Positions 1 to 9,213 are shown, numbered from the stretch's first letter. The stretch: 64,000 bases of DNA from Chitinophaga pinensis (GCF_007896845.1 NZ_VOHS01000015.1:1-64000), one strand, 5' to 3'. Notes: generated from the sequence alone by a model not told the origin. Translations and numbers: made by a program.

Positions 1-71
1 TTTTATTGAAATATGGGCATCACGAAATAGTTGTCAATAGTGGCAGCAACGCATGCCTGTTTCCTTGCCAG

Positions 72-345
72 CTATCTTCTTTGACTATCTGAATTCATGC
101 TTGTCAGCAATGTCATCCGAGGAGTAACACCTTTAGAATTTGCTGCCGCTGTATCAACAAAAGGTTTTTTCCGGCTCCCACGTCCTGATGTAATTAATAC
201 TGGCACCTGTATAAGGGGCAGGCAAACTTTGGGGAGTGGCCGCTGTTCTATTGTTATTAGGCCTGTTCTGGGCAAATAACGTTGCCGGCATCACTGATGA
301 TATCAGTAATACGCCCGCTCCTAAGACATATCTCTTAAATTCCAT
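72..345 (-). pseudogene. Broken N-terminus of a probable RHS/DUF6443-type secreted protein
   Basis: Reading leftwards from an ATG at 345, the first 50 or so residues give a signal peptide (hydrophobic stretch ending near LFAQ), a short low-complexity linker and then SINYIRTWEPEK. That last string resembles the conserved start of the DUF6443/RHS-repeat family of Bacteroidota, where an N-Y-[IV]-R-T-W motif follows the signal peptide. The frame stops at 154. A neighbouring frame continues the sense as KKPFVDTAAANSK up to a stop at 72, so a frameshift near 160-175, in the run of T's, explains both pieces. No long open frame follows to the window edge. The rest of the gene lies to the left or is lost. 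The family assignment rests on one short motif and is an inference; that the frame is broken is seen directly. Confidence 0.4.
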
Positions 346-714
346 GTTTTTTATTAATTGGTAACGGGAAGCCGATATTTGCTACAGCCATCGCTGCCTC
401 TGGTTGATCTTCATATCCGGAACACTATTCAGTGAAATGGCACCTGAATTTTCCTGCAATTATTTCATATACGGGATAACTGATGCTATATACAGATTCC
501 GGGGGACCGGGATATTAACTTTATCAGAACCACTCAACCGCATTGGGAACTAATGGGATTATACCGGCGGAAGAGTGTATTTGATGTTTTACAATTACCA
601 GCGATCCCGTTGGACAGATCGTCGGTAATGTAAATCATGTAGTAGTATAGCTTAACAATTCAATTGAAATTTGTCAGCTAAAAGCTTACCGTTTAGTTGG
701 TATAGGTGATTACG
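346..714. other. Non-coding stretch between two gene relics
   Basis: About 370 bases between the end of the decayed coiled-coil gene and the start of the decayed RHS-like gene. All six frames are interrupted by stops. Short in-sense pieces can be read on the minus strand but none is long enough to name. I see no terminator hairpin and no recognisable RNA. Confidence 0.5.
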
Positions 715-2141
715 CTAAAATGTATATCCTAATCTTAACTTAATCGGGCTTGTTGATGGTGTATTACGCTTTGCCAGAAAATCATACAACAACATGATGT
801 TGCCTTTCATCTTGCGCTGACCTTATATTTCTTACTCACGCCCAGCAGTGCGCTTCCCTGCCAGCCACTCCAGTCAGTTAACTGACTGCATGTGTGATCG
901 TCGATACATAGTTCTGTTCAAAACCACCATTCACGAAGAAAGTACCTTTCAGCTTCCAGTCCACGAAAGACCGTAAACCAACACCCTGATGACTGATTAC
1001 GATGTTATTCCATCCCGTACCCAATCCCAGCTTGTAAGACGCGCCGATACCGGCTGTACCATTTTTTGAAATTTATATCCCACCTGTGCCGCGATATCAG
1101 ATGTGGTTGGAAAATAGCGGGTAGATTTCTGAAACTGAATGTTGCCTCCAAATTCCAGTCGCTGCAGAAAACTTTTCGTTTTCATCGGATTAGGTTTGAA
1201 ATCAGGCATGTCACCGGCATTGTCCAGATCGGGGAACTTTTCTTTCAGCTCATTCAGCTGCGTTCTCGCCTGATCCATCTGCTGGCCCACCGCCTGCCGG
1301 GCAGCAGGGTCACTTCCCAATCGTTGCTGAATCATCTGTTCTACCTGTGCACGTGTCTGCAAACCTTCAAGGCTCTGCGCCACATTATTGCCTCCGGCGC
1401 CCAGATTAAACATACTGGCCAGCTGCGAGTTTTTCTTAAGAAAATCATTGTAGGCCGGTATTTTCTTCATCAGCTCCATCGCCTTTGCCTCCGCCTTCTT
1501 TTTATCCTTCAGCACCGCTTTATATTCATTCACCTGCTGACCATAGTAATAAGCTTCCTTATTGATCTTCTGCAGGTCTTTGGAGAAACCGTATACTTAG
1601 ACAACTGTTCTTTCAGCTCTTTTTTGTGCTCACGGATATAAGCCTTGATCTGATCGGCCTGTTGTAACTTACCCTGCAGAGATTCAAGGCTGCCGGTAGC
1701 ACCGGCTAACTTGTCTTTTGAAGCGCCCAGCAAATTCCCCTTCCCTTCCAGGAATTTCAGAGAACTGCCCAGACTATCCAGATAACTGTTACCCATGGGC
1801 AACTTACTCATCACTTTACCTTTCAAACCCGATTTCAGGCTTCCCAGACTGTCTATGGATTTTGTAAAAATGTTCTTTGCAGCCACCGAGTCCACTTTCC
1901 AAAGACGTGCTTTCATTTTCTTCTCCTGCCTCAACAGACGACTCAATGCCTTGTCAGCACGTTTATTCACCTGATGCTCAACACGATCAGACTTCTTTTT
2001 GACTTCTGACAGGTATTTACCGGGCAATTGTTCTGCCTTCTGCATACTACTATCTGCGGCAACCGACATGTTCGGCTGGGTTACATTAATAGGGCCATGC
2101 AGACTCATTATAAGAAAACTTATAATAATCCCACTATTCAT
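715..2141 (-). pseudogene. Multiply frameshifted secreted coiled-coil / outer-membrane-like gene
   Basis: A single ancestral gene can be followed from an ATG at 2141 to a stop at 715-717 by joining five reading-frame pieces. The first piece (2141-1530) has a hydrophobic start, then a long charged helical region rich in K, E, L and Q (predicted coiled coil). A frameshift near 1595 leads to the second piece (1533-997), which continues the helical region and then turns to aromatic, beta-rich sequence. Near 1065 the frame shifts again, giving GIGASYKLGLGTGWNN and DWKLKGTFFVNGGFEQNY, alternating strands like an outer membrane barrel. Two more shifts near 880 and 815 are needed to reach MLLYDFLAKR and the final KLRLGYTF, a typical aromatic C-terminus for a barrel. 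It lies just upstream, on the same strand, of the RHS-like relic, so the two were probably one operon. The exact family is not named. Confidence 0.6.
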
Positions 2142-2455
2142 ATATATAGGTTAAGATCTGACTTGATTTAATGATTCACGAACAAATAAGAGTAGCCTGA
2201 TAAGGTATAGGGCAACATCTGATTTTTACCCGAACAAAGTTATAAAAAAAATATACACAACGGCGTTAACTGTATTATCATCGTATTATATTGAATACCA
2301 AGTTCTACAAAGAAACCAATACATCACGCATTGTATCTGCGGAGTGAACAAATAATACTATCAATCTGCTAAATTTATATACCGGCAGATTCTCCTCCAA
2401 CAAAAAAAGCCCGCCAGAATAGGTCCGGCAGGCTTTATATTTCAATCTCAACAAA
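2142..2455. other. Intergenic stretch before the decayed locus
   Basis: AT-rich spacer of 314 bases between the start of the decayed coiled-coil gene and the end of the first GMC gene, both on the minus strand. The only structure seen is the terminator hairpin at 2402-2437. Confidence 0.5.
2402..2437 (-). terminator. Intrinsic terminator of the GMC operon
   Basis: Arms AAAGCC and GGCTTT with an inner GCC/GGC pair form a hairpin. On the minus strand it is followed by a run of seven T's. It lies about 20 bases past the stop of the GMC oxidoreductase gene. Confidence 0.75.
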
Positions 2456-4153
2456 CTACAAATTTCCTTTCTTCAGTTCCTTCACGGCGTAGTCGCAAGC
2501 TCTTGCTGTCAGCGCCATGTAAGTAATAGAAGGGTTCTGACACGCAGAAGAAGTCATACAGGCGCCATCCGTAATAAATACGTTCTTAGCCGCATGTACC
2601 TGATTCCATCCATTCAGTACTGAAGTCTTCGGATCACGTCCCATACGGGCCGTCCCCATTTCATGGATACAATGTCCCGGAGGCGGCATGCTGTCATACG
2701 TACCGACGTTTTTCAGACCGGCAGCTTCCAGCATTTCCTTCGCACTTGCTGCCATATCCTTACGCATCGCGAGCTCATTCTCTTTGAATTCGCAGTCGAT
2801 ATCCAGTGTCGGCAGACCGTACTTATCTTTCTTATCCTTATTCAGCGTTACTTTGTTCTCATAATAGGGCAGATGCTCGCCCCATGAACCGATGCCAAAG
2901 CTCCAGTTGCCCGGTTCTGACAATGATTCTTTCAGAGACGCACCTACGCCATCAAATGACACTCCACGACCACGTTCTGCGCCGCCCTGATAACCAAAGC
3001 CACGTACATAGTCTTTTTGTGTTGTAGCCGTATTAATGTTACGGAAACGCGGAATATAGATCCCGTTAGGTCTGCGTCCGCTACTATAGTATTGATCCTG
3101 AAAACCATCAAACTCACCTCCGGCACCGACACCATAGTGATGATCCATGAGGTTATGTCCTACCTGTTCGCTGTCATTCCCAAAACCATTCGGGAAACGG
3201 CTGGAAACAGAGTTCAGGAGAATGGAAGCCGTACCTAAAGTAGAGGCATTCAGGAAGATAATATCTGCATAATATTCCACCGTCTGCATGCTATGCGCAT
3301 CGAGGATCTTTACCCCGGTAGCCTTGCCTTTCTGATCATCATAGATCACTTCCAGTACGATGGAGTCAGGACGGAGGGTCAGATTACCCGTTTTTGCCGC
3401 TGCCGGCAGGGTGACACCGTTACTGCTGAAATAACCTGTAAACGGACATCCCCGGTGACAAAGATTACGGTACTGACAGGGTCCTCTGTCGTTGTGTTTC
3501 TCGGTCACGTGTGCCACGCGGCCAATCGTCATGATACGATCATCATAACGTTCTTTAATCCTTGCTGCCACATGTTTCTCCAGACAGTTCATCTCCATGG
3601 CCTTCATGAATTTACCATCCGGCAACTGTGGCAGTCCTTCTGCCTGCCCACTGATACCAATGTACGTTTCCACGTAATCATACCAGGACTCAATATCTTT
3701 ATAACGGATAGGCCAGTCAACACCAAAACCATCTTTTGCATTGGCGCCGAAGTCAATATCGCTCCAACGGTATACCTGACGGCCCCACATCAGGGAACGA
3801 CCGCCTACATGATATCCGCGGAGCCAGTTGAATGGCTTTATCTGATTGTATGGATTTTCTTTATCATTCACCCAGTATTGCCGGGAAGATTCATCAAAGG
3901 CATAACACTGACTCTGTATCGGATAGTTTTCTTTTTGTTCAAGTGTGCCTGACAAACGGTGCGGAAACTCCCATGGTGCTTTCATGGCTGTCGTATAGTC
4001 CTTGATGTGCTCTACGTTACGACCACGTTCCAATACCAGGGTTTTCAGTCCTTTTTCGCATAACTCTTTGGCTGCCCAGCCACCACTGATGCCCGAACCA
4101 ACTACAATGGCGTCATAGGTGTTTTCTTTCTCCGCTCTAATGTTGAGATGCAT
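2456..4153 (-). CDS. GMC-family FAD dehydrogenase catalytic subunit (paralogue 1)
   Basis: A 565-residue flavoprotein of the glucose-methanol-choline family, expected to oxidise a sugar or polyol with FAD. The dinucleotide-binding motif GSGISGG is at residues 19-25. The C-terminal catalytic block has HCIHEMGTARMG (His494, His497) and NPSITYMA near 540. Cysteines 226, 232 and 236 form C-x5-C-x3-C, the spacing of the Cys triad that holds a 3Fe-4S cluster in bacterial FAD-dependent glucose dehydrogenase alpha subunits. No signal peptide is visible; export with a Tat-type small subunit is the known arrangement in that family. The gene is last in a minus-strand operon after the gamma-like subunit and a close paralogue, separated from the latter by a 76-base gap with a hairpin. 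The substrate cannot be told from sequence. Confidence 0.9.
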   Translation of the reverse strand: MHLNIRAEKENTYDAIVVGSGISGGWAAKELCEKGLKTLVLERGRNVEHIKDYTTAMKAPWEFPHRLSGTLEQKENYPIQSQCYAFDESSRQYWVNDKENPYNQIKPFNWLRGYHVGGRSLMWGRQVYRWSDIDFGANAKDGFGVDWPIRYKDIESWYDYVETYIGISGQAEGLPQLPDGKFMKAMEMNCLEKHVAARIKERYDDRIMTIGRVAHVTEKHNDRGPCQYRNLCHRGCPFTGYFSSNGVTLPAAAKTGNLTLRPDSIVLEVIYDDQKGKATGVKILDAHSMQTVEYYADIIFLNASTLGTASILLNSVSSRFPNGFGNDSEQVGHNLMDHHYGVGAGGEFDGFQDQYYSSGRRPNGIYIPRFRNINTATTQKDYVRGFGYQGGAERGRGVSFDGVGASLKESLSEPGNWSFGIGSWGEHLPYYENKVTLNKDKKDKYGLPTLDIDCEFKENELAMRKDMAASAKEMLEAAGLKNVGTYDSMPPPGHCIHEMGTARMGRDPKTSVLNGWNQVHAAKNVFITDGACMTSSACQNPSITYMALTARACDYAVKELKKGNL

Positions 4154-4167
4154 AGTGTAAAAATTAA

Positions 4168-4219
4168 ATCAGGGAATGACAGACCACGCATTGTTGTTGG
4201 CGGTCCCTCATTCCCTGAT
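4168..4219 (-). terminator. Hairpin between the two GMC genes (terminator or attenuator)
   Basis: A perfect 12-base inverted repeat, ATCAGGGAATGA with TCATTCCCTGAT, encloses a further ACC/GGT pair. On the minus strand it is followed by a T-rich tract. It occupies most of the 76-base gap between the two paralogues, so it may lower expression of the downstream copy. Confidence 0.6.
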
Positions 4220-4229
4220 CTATATCTGA

Positions 4230-5927
4230 TTAAATATTTCCTTTCTTCATTTCCTTCACAGCGTAGTCTACTGCTCTTGCCGTCATCGCCATGTAAGTCA
4301 GTGACGGGTTTACACAAGCGGCAGAAGTCATAGACGCACCATCGGTCACGAATACGTTCTTCACAGCGTGCATCTGATTCCAGCTATTGAGGATGGAAGT
4401 CTTCGGATCACGTCCCATACGTGCGGTACCCATTTCATGGATCGCCATACCGGGATAAGAACCATTGTCGTAAGTCCTGATATCTTTGAATCCGGATGCT
4501 TCCAGCATTTCTGCGGCATCGTTCATCATATCCTTACGCATTTTCATTTCATTCTCTTTGAATTCGGCGTCGAACTTCAGTACTGGCTGGCCCCAGTCAT
4601 CCTTCACGGAGTTGTCCAGTGTCACCTTATTATCTTCGTAAGGCAGACATTCACCGAAACCACCCAGCCCCATACTCCAGCTACCCGGTTCAGACAGCAT
4701 ATCTTTAAAGTCTTTACCTACGCCCATTTCAGCGATACCACGAGCCCAGCTACCACGGCTTGCACCACCCTGATAACCGAAACCACGGAGATAATCACGT
4801 TTATCGCTGCCGATATTTCTGTAACGGGGGATATAGATACCGTTTGCACGGCGACCGAAGAAGTATTTATCATCAAATCCTTCTGCGCGGCCGGAAGCAC
4901 CTGTACGGAAGTGGTGATCCATCAGGTATTTACCCAGTACGCCACTATCATTACCCAAACCATTCTGGAAACGGTTGGAAATAGAGTTCATCAATACGAA
5001 GGTAGTACCCAGTGTAGAACCGTTTACGAAGATCACTTTCGCATAGTATTCGGTCATCTGTTTGGTCTGCTTGTCAATCACGCGTACACCGGTTGCTTTA
5101 CCTGCTTTTTCATCATAGATAACAGAGTTAACGATGCTATCTGGTCTGAGCGTCAGATTGCCTGTCGCCATTGCAGCTGGCAGTGTTGAAGACTGCGTGC
5201 TGAAATAAGCGCCAAACGGACATCCACGGCTACACAGGTTACGGAACTGACATTGCGTACGACCCGGTAACGGCTTGGTGATATTCGCTACACGTCCCAT
5301 AGTGATTCTACGATCAGGGAACGCTTTTTCTACTTTTGATTTCAGATCTTTCTCCACACAGTTCATTTCCATCGCTGGCATAAACTGACCATCCGGCAAT
5401 TGTGGCAATCCTTCTGCCTGACCACTGATACCTGCAAATTTCTCTACATAGTCATACCATGGCGCCAGGTCTTTATAACGGATAGGCCAGTCAACAGCAA
5501 TACCATCTTTCAGGTTCGCTTCAAAATCAAGATCACTCCAGCGATAAGACTGACGGCCCCACATGATGGATTTACCACCCACGATATCCGGGCGGTACCA
5601 GTCAAAACGCTTTACTTCATTATATGGACTCTGGGAGTCGTTGATCCAATATTTTTCGTTGTGTTCACTGTATGGATAGTCGCGGCTCAGTTTAGGATGC
5701 GTTTCACGCTGATCTATTGTTATACGGCCACGATGTTTAAATTCCCACGGATCTTTTGTTGCAGTTTCGTAATCCTTAACGTGTTCAAGTTTCTTTCCTC
5801 TATCCAGCATTAAAACTTTGAGACCTTTTTCGGTGAGTTCTTTTGCAGCCCATCCACCGCTGACACCGGAGCCTACCACAATCGCATCGTAGGTATTCTG
5901 CTCCTGAGCTTTCGTATTCAGATTCAT
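4230..5927 (-). CDS. GMC-family FAD dehydrogenase catalytic subunit (paralogue 2)
   Basis: A second 565-residue GMC flavoprotein, the same length as its downstream neighbour and alignable to it from end to end without visible gaps. It has GSGVSGG at 19-25, cysteines 226, 232 and 236 in the same C-x5-C-x3-C spacing, and the C-terminal AIHEMGTARMG and NPSLTYMA blocks. It follows the gamma-like subunit gene by 53 bases, so it is the more likely direct partner of that subunit. The Cys triad suggests electrons pass from FAD through an iron-sulphur cluster to another carrier. No cytochrome c gene, the usual beta subunit, is visible in the window. Substrate unknown. Confidence 0.9.
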   Translation of the reverse strand: MNLNTKAQEQNTYDAIVVGSGVSGGWAAKELTEKGLKVLMLDRGKKLEHVKDYETATKDPWEFKHRGRITIDQRETHPKLSRDYPYSEHNEKYWINDSQSPYNEVKRFDWYRPDIVGGKSIMWGRQSYRWSDLDFEANLKDGIAVDWPIRYKDLAPWYDYVEKFAGISGQAEGLPQLPDGQFMPAMEMNCVEKDLKSKVEKAFPDRRITMGRVANITKPLPGRTQCQFRNLCSRGCPFGAYFSTQSSTLPAAMATGNLTLRPDSIVNSVIYDEKAGKATGVRVIDKQTKQMTEYYAKVIFVNGSTLGTTFVLMNSISNRFQNGLGNDSGVLGKYLMDHHFRTGASGRAEGFDDKYFFGRRANGIYIPRYRNIGSDKRDYLRGFGYQGGASRGSWARGIAEMGVGKDFKDMLSEPGSWSMGLGGFGECLPYEDNKVTLDNSVKDDWGQPVLKFDAEFKENEMKMRKDMMNDAAEMLEASGFKDIRTYDNGSYPGMAIHEMGTARMGRDPKTSILNSWNQMHAVKNVFVTDGASMTSAACVNPSLTYMAMTARAVDYAVKEMKKGNI

Positions 5928-5980
5928 GGAATTCTTTGTTTTGTTGTTGAGACTTTAATTCTTCCTGCACTCCGGCGTGC

Positions 5981-6556
5981 TTATACCGCCCATGCTTTCT
6001 CCCCTTTGGTGTAAGGGATACAGCCTTCGTATTTACCGGGTACTGCCACATAACGCAGTGCTTTGGTTGCGCCCGGTTCTGATGTGAAATAACCGGTCAG
6101 GGTCAGTTCTTTCAGGATCTGGAAATAATGGGTAGGATCGCCTTCCTTCTTGTTATCACGTTTATTGTAGTCAACACGCTCCTTATCAATAGCTGTCAGC
6201 ACAGTGGTTTTCTCTTCTGCAGACAGGTCTACAAACGATTTCTTGAATTGTTTCTGACTGGCTTCATCGATTTTCTTCAGGCCTTCCAGTACAACTTTCT
6301 GGTCTTCCGGCTTATAACAATCATTCAGCATCACAACAATAAACTCATCAACCTTGGCGGCTTTAGCCCCCGGTGTGCTTGTTTCCGGAATGATCGTCTC
6401 CGCTACTTCGGCCAAAAAACTCTTGGTCTCAGGCGCCTGCAATGCATAATTATCAGGGCCTTTCGGGTTACAGCCCTCAAGGGCTGATAACGTGGACGCG
6501 GAAATTGCGCTACCCAGTAAAAGGGCAACGTTCCGGATGGCTTCTCTTCTATTCAT
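5981..6556 (-). CDS. Gluconate 2-dehydrogenase subunit 3 family protein (gamma subunit)
   Basis: A 191-residue small subunit of the gluconate 2-dehydrogenase subunit 3 family, which in known complexes helps mature and export the GMC catalytic subunit. The N-terminus MNRREAIRNVALLLGSAIS has a twin arginine followed by a hydrophobic stretch, as expected for a Tat signal. The mature part carries the family's FLAEVAETIIPETSTPGAK block. It is the first gene of the operon and is followed by the two catalytic paralogues. One gamma gene for two alpha genes suggests the subunit is shared. Confidence 0.85.
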   Translation of the reverse strand: MNRREAIRNVALLLGSAISASTLSALEGCNPKGPDNYALQAPETKSFLAEVAETIIPETSTPGAKAAKVDEFIVVMLNDCYKPEDQKVVLEGLKKIDEASQKQFKKSFVDLSAEEKTTVLTAIDKERVDYNKRDNKKEGDPTHYFQILKELTLTGYFTSEPGATKALRYVAVPGKYEGCIPYTKGEKAWAV

Positions 6557-6660
6557 AATAGTAAATTGATTTGACCTTCGCCCTAAGTTTCGAAAAAAAA
6601 ATGACTTTTCATAAAAAAATAATTAAATGGAAGGTTAAAATCCTAAAAATGTAAGAAAAC

Positions 6661-6695
6661 GAAAGGGCGTCCGCCTCTTCGGTGAACGCCCTTTC
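6661..6695 (-). terminator. Intrinsic terminator after the L,D-transpeptidase gene
   Basis: A perfect 10-base stem, GAAAGGGCGT with ACGCCCTTTC, has a small inner CCG/CGG pair. It lies 20 bases beyond the stop of the minus-strand L,D-transpeptidase gene. Confidence 0.75.
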
Positions 6696-6715
6696 TATCC
6701 ATTTTGTTGAGAAAA

Positions 6716-7474
6716 CTACATAATATACTTCCCTTTTTCATCCACCAGTACGACCGGCAGCTTGTGATGGGCTTCGAAATAGTCGTAGGCATATTTCAGA
6801 TCCACCCAGAATTTTTCGGAAGAATTGTCTTTCAAAGTGAAATTACCGAGGTAATCCATGGAGCGTATATTGCCAAACTTCACCGGGAATACGTGTACAG
6901 GAATGAAATCCTGACCGGAATTCTTTGCGTTCACCGCCATTACATACACTTCCTCAATGATATCGTCTGTTAACGGAATACAGCCTATTGTCAGACAGCT
7001 ACCGTGGATATAGATCTCACCACCCGGCTTTTTAGGGTCACTGAGGATCTTATCTGCGAAGTTCGGATAATTGATACCCAGAGACAGGTGATAGCTGCTA
7101 TTCGGGTTAAAATCGTTGATATAGTAGAAGCCTTCCGGTACCTGCCGGTCTCCTTCCTTACGTTTTGGCCCCATTTTACCTGACAGGGTACATACGCGAT
7201 AGGATTTAAACAGACGGAAAGTGTCAGAAGCCTTGTTCTTCACCCAGATTTCCAGTTCGCTGTCAAGCTTAAAGGAACGAATGAAGATATACTTAGCCGG
7301 ATAAGTCAGCCCTTTCTTCTGGAACTCTTCTTTGAGTTGCTCTTCTTTATCCCTGTAGGCGGCGCCTACTTTCGGAAACATTTTCTGGTTATCCAGAAAT
7401 GACTGCTGCATCTGCTGGGCCTGCACTTTTCCCATTCCCAGCAGCATTAAAACTGCTAAAACGACCTGCTTCAT
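6716..7474 (-). CDS. L,D-transpeptidase (YkuD-type) family, secreted
   Basis: A 252-residue protein with a signal peptide (cleavage near VQAQ, residue 20) and a YkuD-type catalytic domain. The active-site block is IHGSCLTIGCIPLTD, with His157 and the catalytic Cys165 in the expected H-G-x-x-x-x-x-G-C arrangement, shifted by one residue from the commonest spacing. Enzymes of this family cross-link or anchor proteins to peptidoglycan in the periplasm. It is followed by a strong terminator and preceded at 42 bases by a small membrane protein gene on the same strand. Related proteins are often annotated as murein L,D-transpeptidase; activity is not proven here. Confidence 0.8.
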   Translation of the reverse strand: MKQVVLAVLMLLGMGKVQAQQMQQSFLDNQKMFPKVGAAYRDKEEQLKEEFQKKGLTYPAKYIFIRSFKLDSELEIWVKNKASDTFRLFKSYRVCTLSGKMGPKRKEGDRQVPEGFYYINDFNPNSSYHLSLGINYPNFADKILSDPKKPGGEIYIHGSCLTIGCIPLTDDIIEEVYVMAVNAKNSGQDFIPVHVFPVKFGNIRSMDYLGNFTLKDNSSEKFWVDLKYAYDYFEAHHKLPVVLVDEKGKYIM

Positions 7475-7516
7475 AGATATTTTAACACAATTTTACAAGT
7501 TCACATTGTCAGAAAT

Positions 7517-7735
7517 CTACCTTACGGGAGCATTTTGTACCGGTTGCATGTTAAAAGTCCAATATGCGAGAAAGAATAATAACAGAGAGAACAGTGCGTA
7601 AATGATCATTCCCACCTTACGGTTGGCGAAGCGCAAAATGTAGTGGCGCTGGCCCTGGTAGATCAATACAGCCGTAATCATCTGAAAAATTCCTCCCAAC
7701 AAAAATAATACTCCGAACAAAGTTTGTACTCTCAT
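7517..7735 (-). CDS. Small membrane protein, two transmembrane segments
   Basis: A 72-residue protein starting MRVQTLFGVLFLLGG, with two hydrophobic helices (about residues 5-25 and 42-62) joined by the basic loop QRHYILRFANRKVG. The open frame extends further upstream, but the upstream residues are not membrane-like and the ATG at 7735 gives a well-formed protein. Function unknown. It may be co-transcribed with the L,D-transpeptidase gene 42 bases downstream. Confidence 0.6.
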   Translation of the reverse strand: MRVQTLFGVLFLLGGIFQMITAVLIYQGQRHYILRFANRKVGMIIYALFSLLLFFLAYWTFNMQPVQNAPVR

Positions 7736-8076
7736 AAGTAAACGATCTCTTATGCAAATTATTTTAAATTCCTGAACATTTCCAATACCATGAAAGGACC
7801 AAATAATGAGAGCCGGAGAAAATGAGGTAACAGGATGCAGAGGAATCTGAGCCATTGATGGTAAAAAGTACTGTGTATTGGCAGTAAGTACCTGAACAGC
7901 AGCGCCTGTATATGTTTTACGGAAGGTATAGGCATAAACAGGTAAAAAAATTCAATGACAGCAGTCAAAAGGCATAACAAACAATGGCCTTCATTGAAAT
8001 AACGCTTTAACACTAATAAAAAGGCATATTGCCTTCCGGAATGCCTTGCGTGCATTCCGGAAGCAATATGTATAGT
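7736..8076. other. Intergenic stretch upstream of the small membrane protein gene
   Basis: About 340 bases between the small membrane protein start and the hppD stop, both on the minus strand. The hppD terminator lies at the right end. The remaining AT-rich part should hold the promoter of the small membrane protein gene, but I see no clear -7 box. One open frame crosses it and runs through the terminator; I do not consider it a gene. Confidence 0.5.
8025..8070 (-). terminator. Strong terminator of hppD
   Basis: Long near-perfect hairpin: CATATTGC and TTCCGGAATGC on one side, GCATTCCGGAA and GCAATATG on the other, with a single extra C interrupting the left arm. It begins 7 bases past the hppD stop. 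Confidence 0.8.
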
Positions 8077-9213
8077 TTACAGGTTGCCTCTCAGCGCCTG
8101 TTCTCTTTCTATGGATTCAAACAGGGCTTTGAAATTACCCTTTCCGAAAGATTTCGCGCCCTTACGCTGGATGATCTCAAAGAATACTGTCGGACGATCC
8201 TGTACCGGTTTTGTAAAGATCTGCAACAGATAGCCTTCATCATCACGGTCAACCAGAATACCCAGCTGTTTCAGCGGCAGCAGGTCTTCATCGATCTGTC
8301 CTACCCTATCCAGCAATGTGGCATAATAAGATTCAGGTACTTTCAGGAATTCAACACCCCTGTTCTGCAGATCAGTAACTGTCTGGATGATATTGTTGGT
8401 TGCGATCGCAACGTGCTGTACACCTGCGCCACGATAGAAATCAAGGTACTCTTCGATCTGGGATTTCTTTTTACCTTCTGCCGGCTCATTGATCGGGAAT
8501 TTCACACGGCCGTTGCCATTGCTCATTACCTTACTCATCAGTGCGGAATATTCGGTAGAAATGTCTTTATCATCGAAGGACAGCAGATTGCGGAAGCCCA
8601 TTACCTGCTCGTAGAAATCTACCCATGTATTCATTTCATTCCAACCCACATTACCTACACAATGATCAACATATTGCAGACCGGTATCTGTTGGCTGATA
8701 GGCAGGATTCCATGCTTTATAACCCGGCAGGAATGGTCCGTTATAGTTTTTACGTTCGATGAACAGGTGTACGGTATCACCATAGATATGAATACCGCTG
8801 CGTACGATAGATCCAAATTCATCTTCTTCCGTAACAGGCTCCAGATATGGCTTTGCACCTCTTTTAACGGTTTCTTCGAATGCTGCGCGCGCATCATCCA
8901 CCCACAGAGCCAGTACTTTTACACCATCCCCGTGTTCCAGAATATGACGTGCGATGTCATTGTCCGGATTCAGTGGCGTGGTCAGTACGAAACGCAGCTT
9001 ATTCTGCACCAGTACATAAGATGCACGGTCTTTTACACCTGTTTCCGGACCGGCATAAGCCAGTGACTGGAAACCAAATGCTGTTTTATAATAATGAGCA
9101 GCCTGTTTGGCATTACCCACATAAAATTCAACGTAATCTGTACCATTTAATGGTAAAAAGTCCTGCGCATTAGCAGGAACAGCCGAAACGGCGGCATCTG
9201 TAGTTGTATGCAT
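8077..9213 (-). CDS. hppD: 4-hydroxyphenylpyruvate dioxygenase
   Basis: A 378-residue Fe(II) dioxygenase that converts 4-hydroxyphenylpyruvate to homogentisate in tyrosine breakdown. It has the two vicinal-oxygen-chelate repeats of the family: the N-terminal one with YVEFYVGNAKQAAHYY near residue 27, the C-terminal one with VDHCVGNV near 180 and GVQHVAIATNNI near 265. The iron-binding Glu lies in FFEIIQRKG near the C-terminus. The length is normal for the family. Homogentisate dioxygenase, the next enzyme, is encoded on the same strand at 14831-15988, with seven genes between, so the pathway is locally but not operonically grouped. Confidence 0.95.
   Translation of the reverse strand: MHTTTDAAVSAVPANAQDFLPLNGTDYVEFYVGNAKQAAHYYKTAFGFQSLAYAGPETGVKDRASYVLVQNKLRFVLTTPLNPDNDIARHILEHGDGVKVLALWVDDARAAFEETVKRGAKPYLEPVTEEDEFGSIVRSGIHIYGDTVHLFIERKNYNGPFLPGYKAWNPAYQPTDTGLQYVDHCVGNVGWNEMNTWVDFYEQVMGFRNLLSFDDKDISTEYSALMSKVMSNGNGRVKFPINEPAEGKKKSQIEEYLDFYRGAGVQHVAIATNNIIQTVTDLQNRGVEFLKVPESYYATLLDRVGQIDEDLLPLKQLGILVDRDDEGYLLQIFTKPVQDRPTVFFEIIQRKGAKSFGKGNFKALFESIEREQALRGNL

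Noticed and set aside
3293-3952. Long plus-strand frames opposite the GMC genes (also 4368-5189)
   Set aside because: Both GMC genes are complete with FAD and catalytic motifs; opposite frames have no family features.
8029-9066. A 345-codon frame on the plus strand opposite hppD
   Set aside because: hppD on the minus strand has all family motifs; the opposite frame has no recognisable domain and runs into the hppD terminator.
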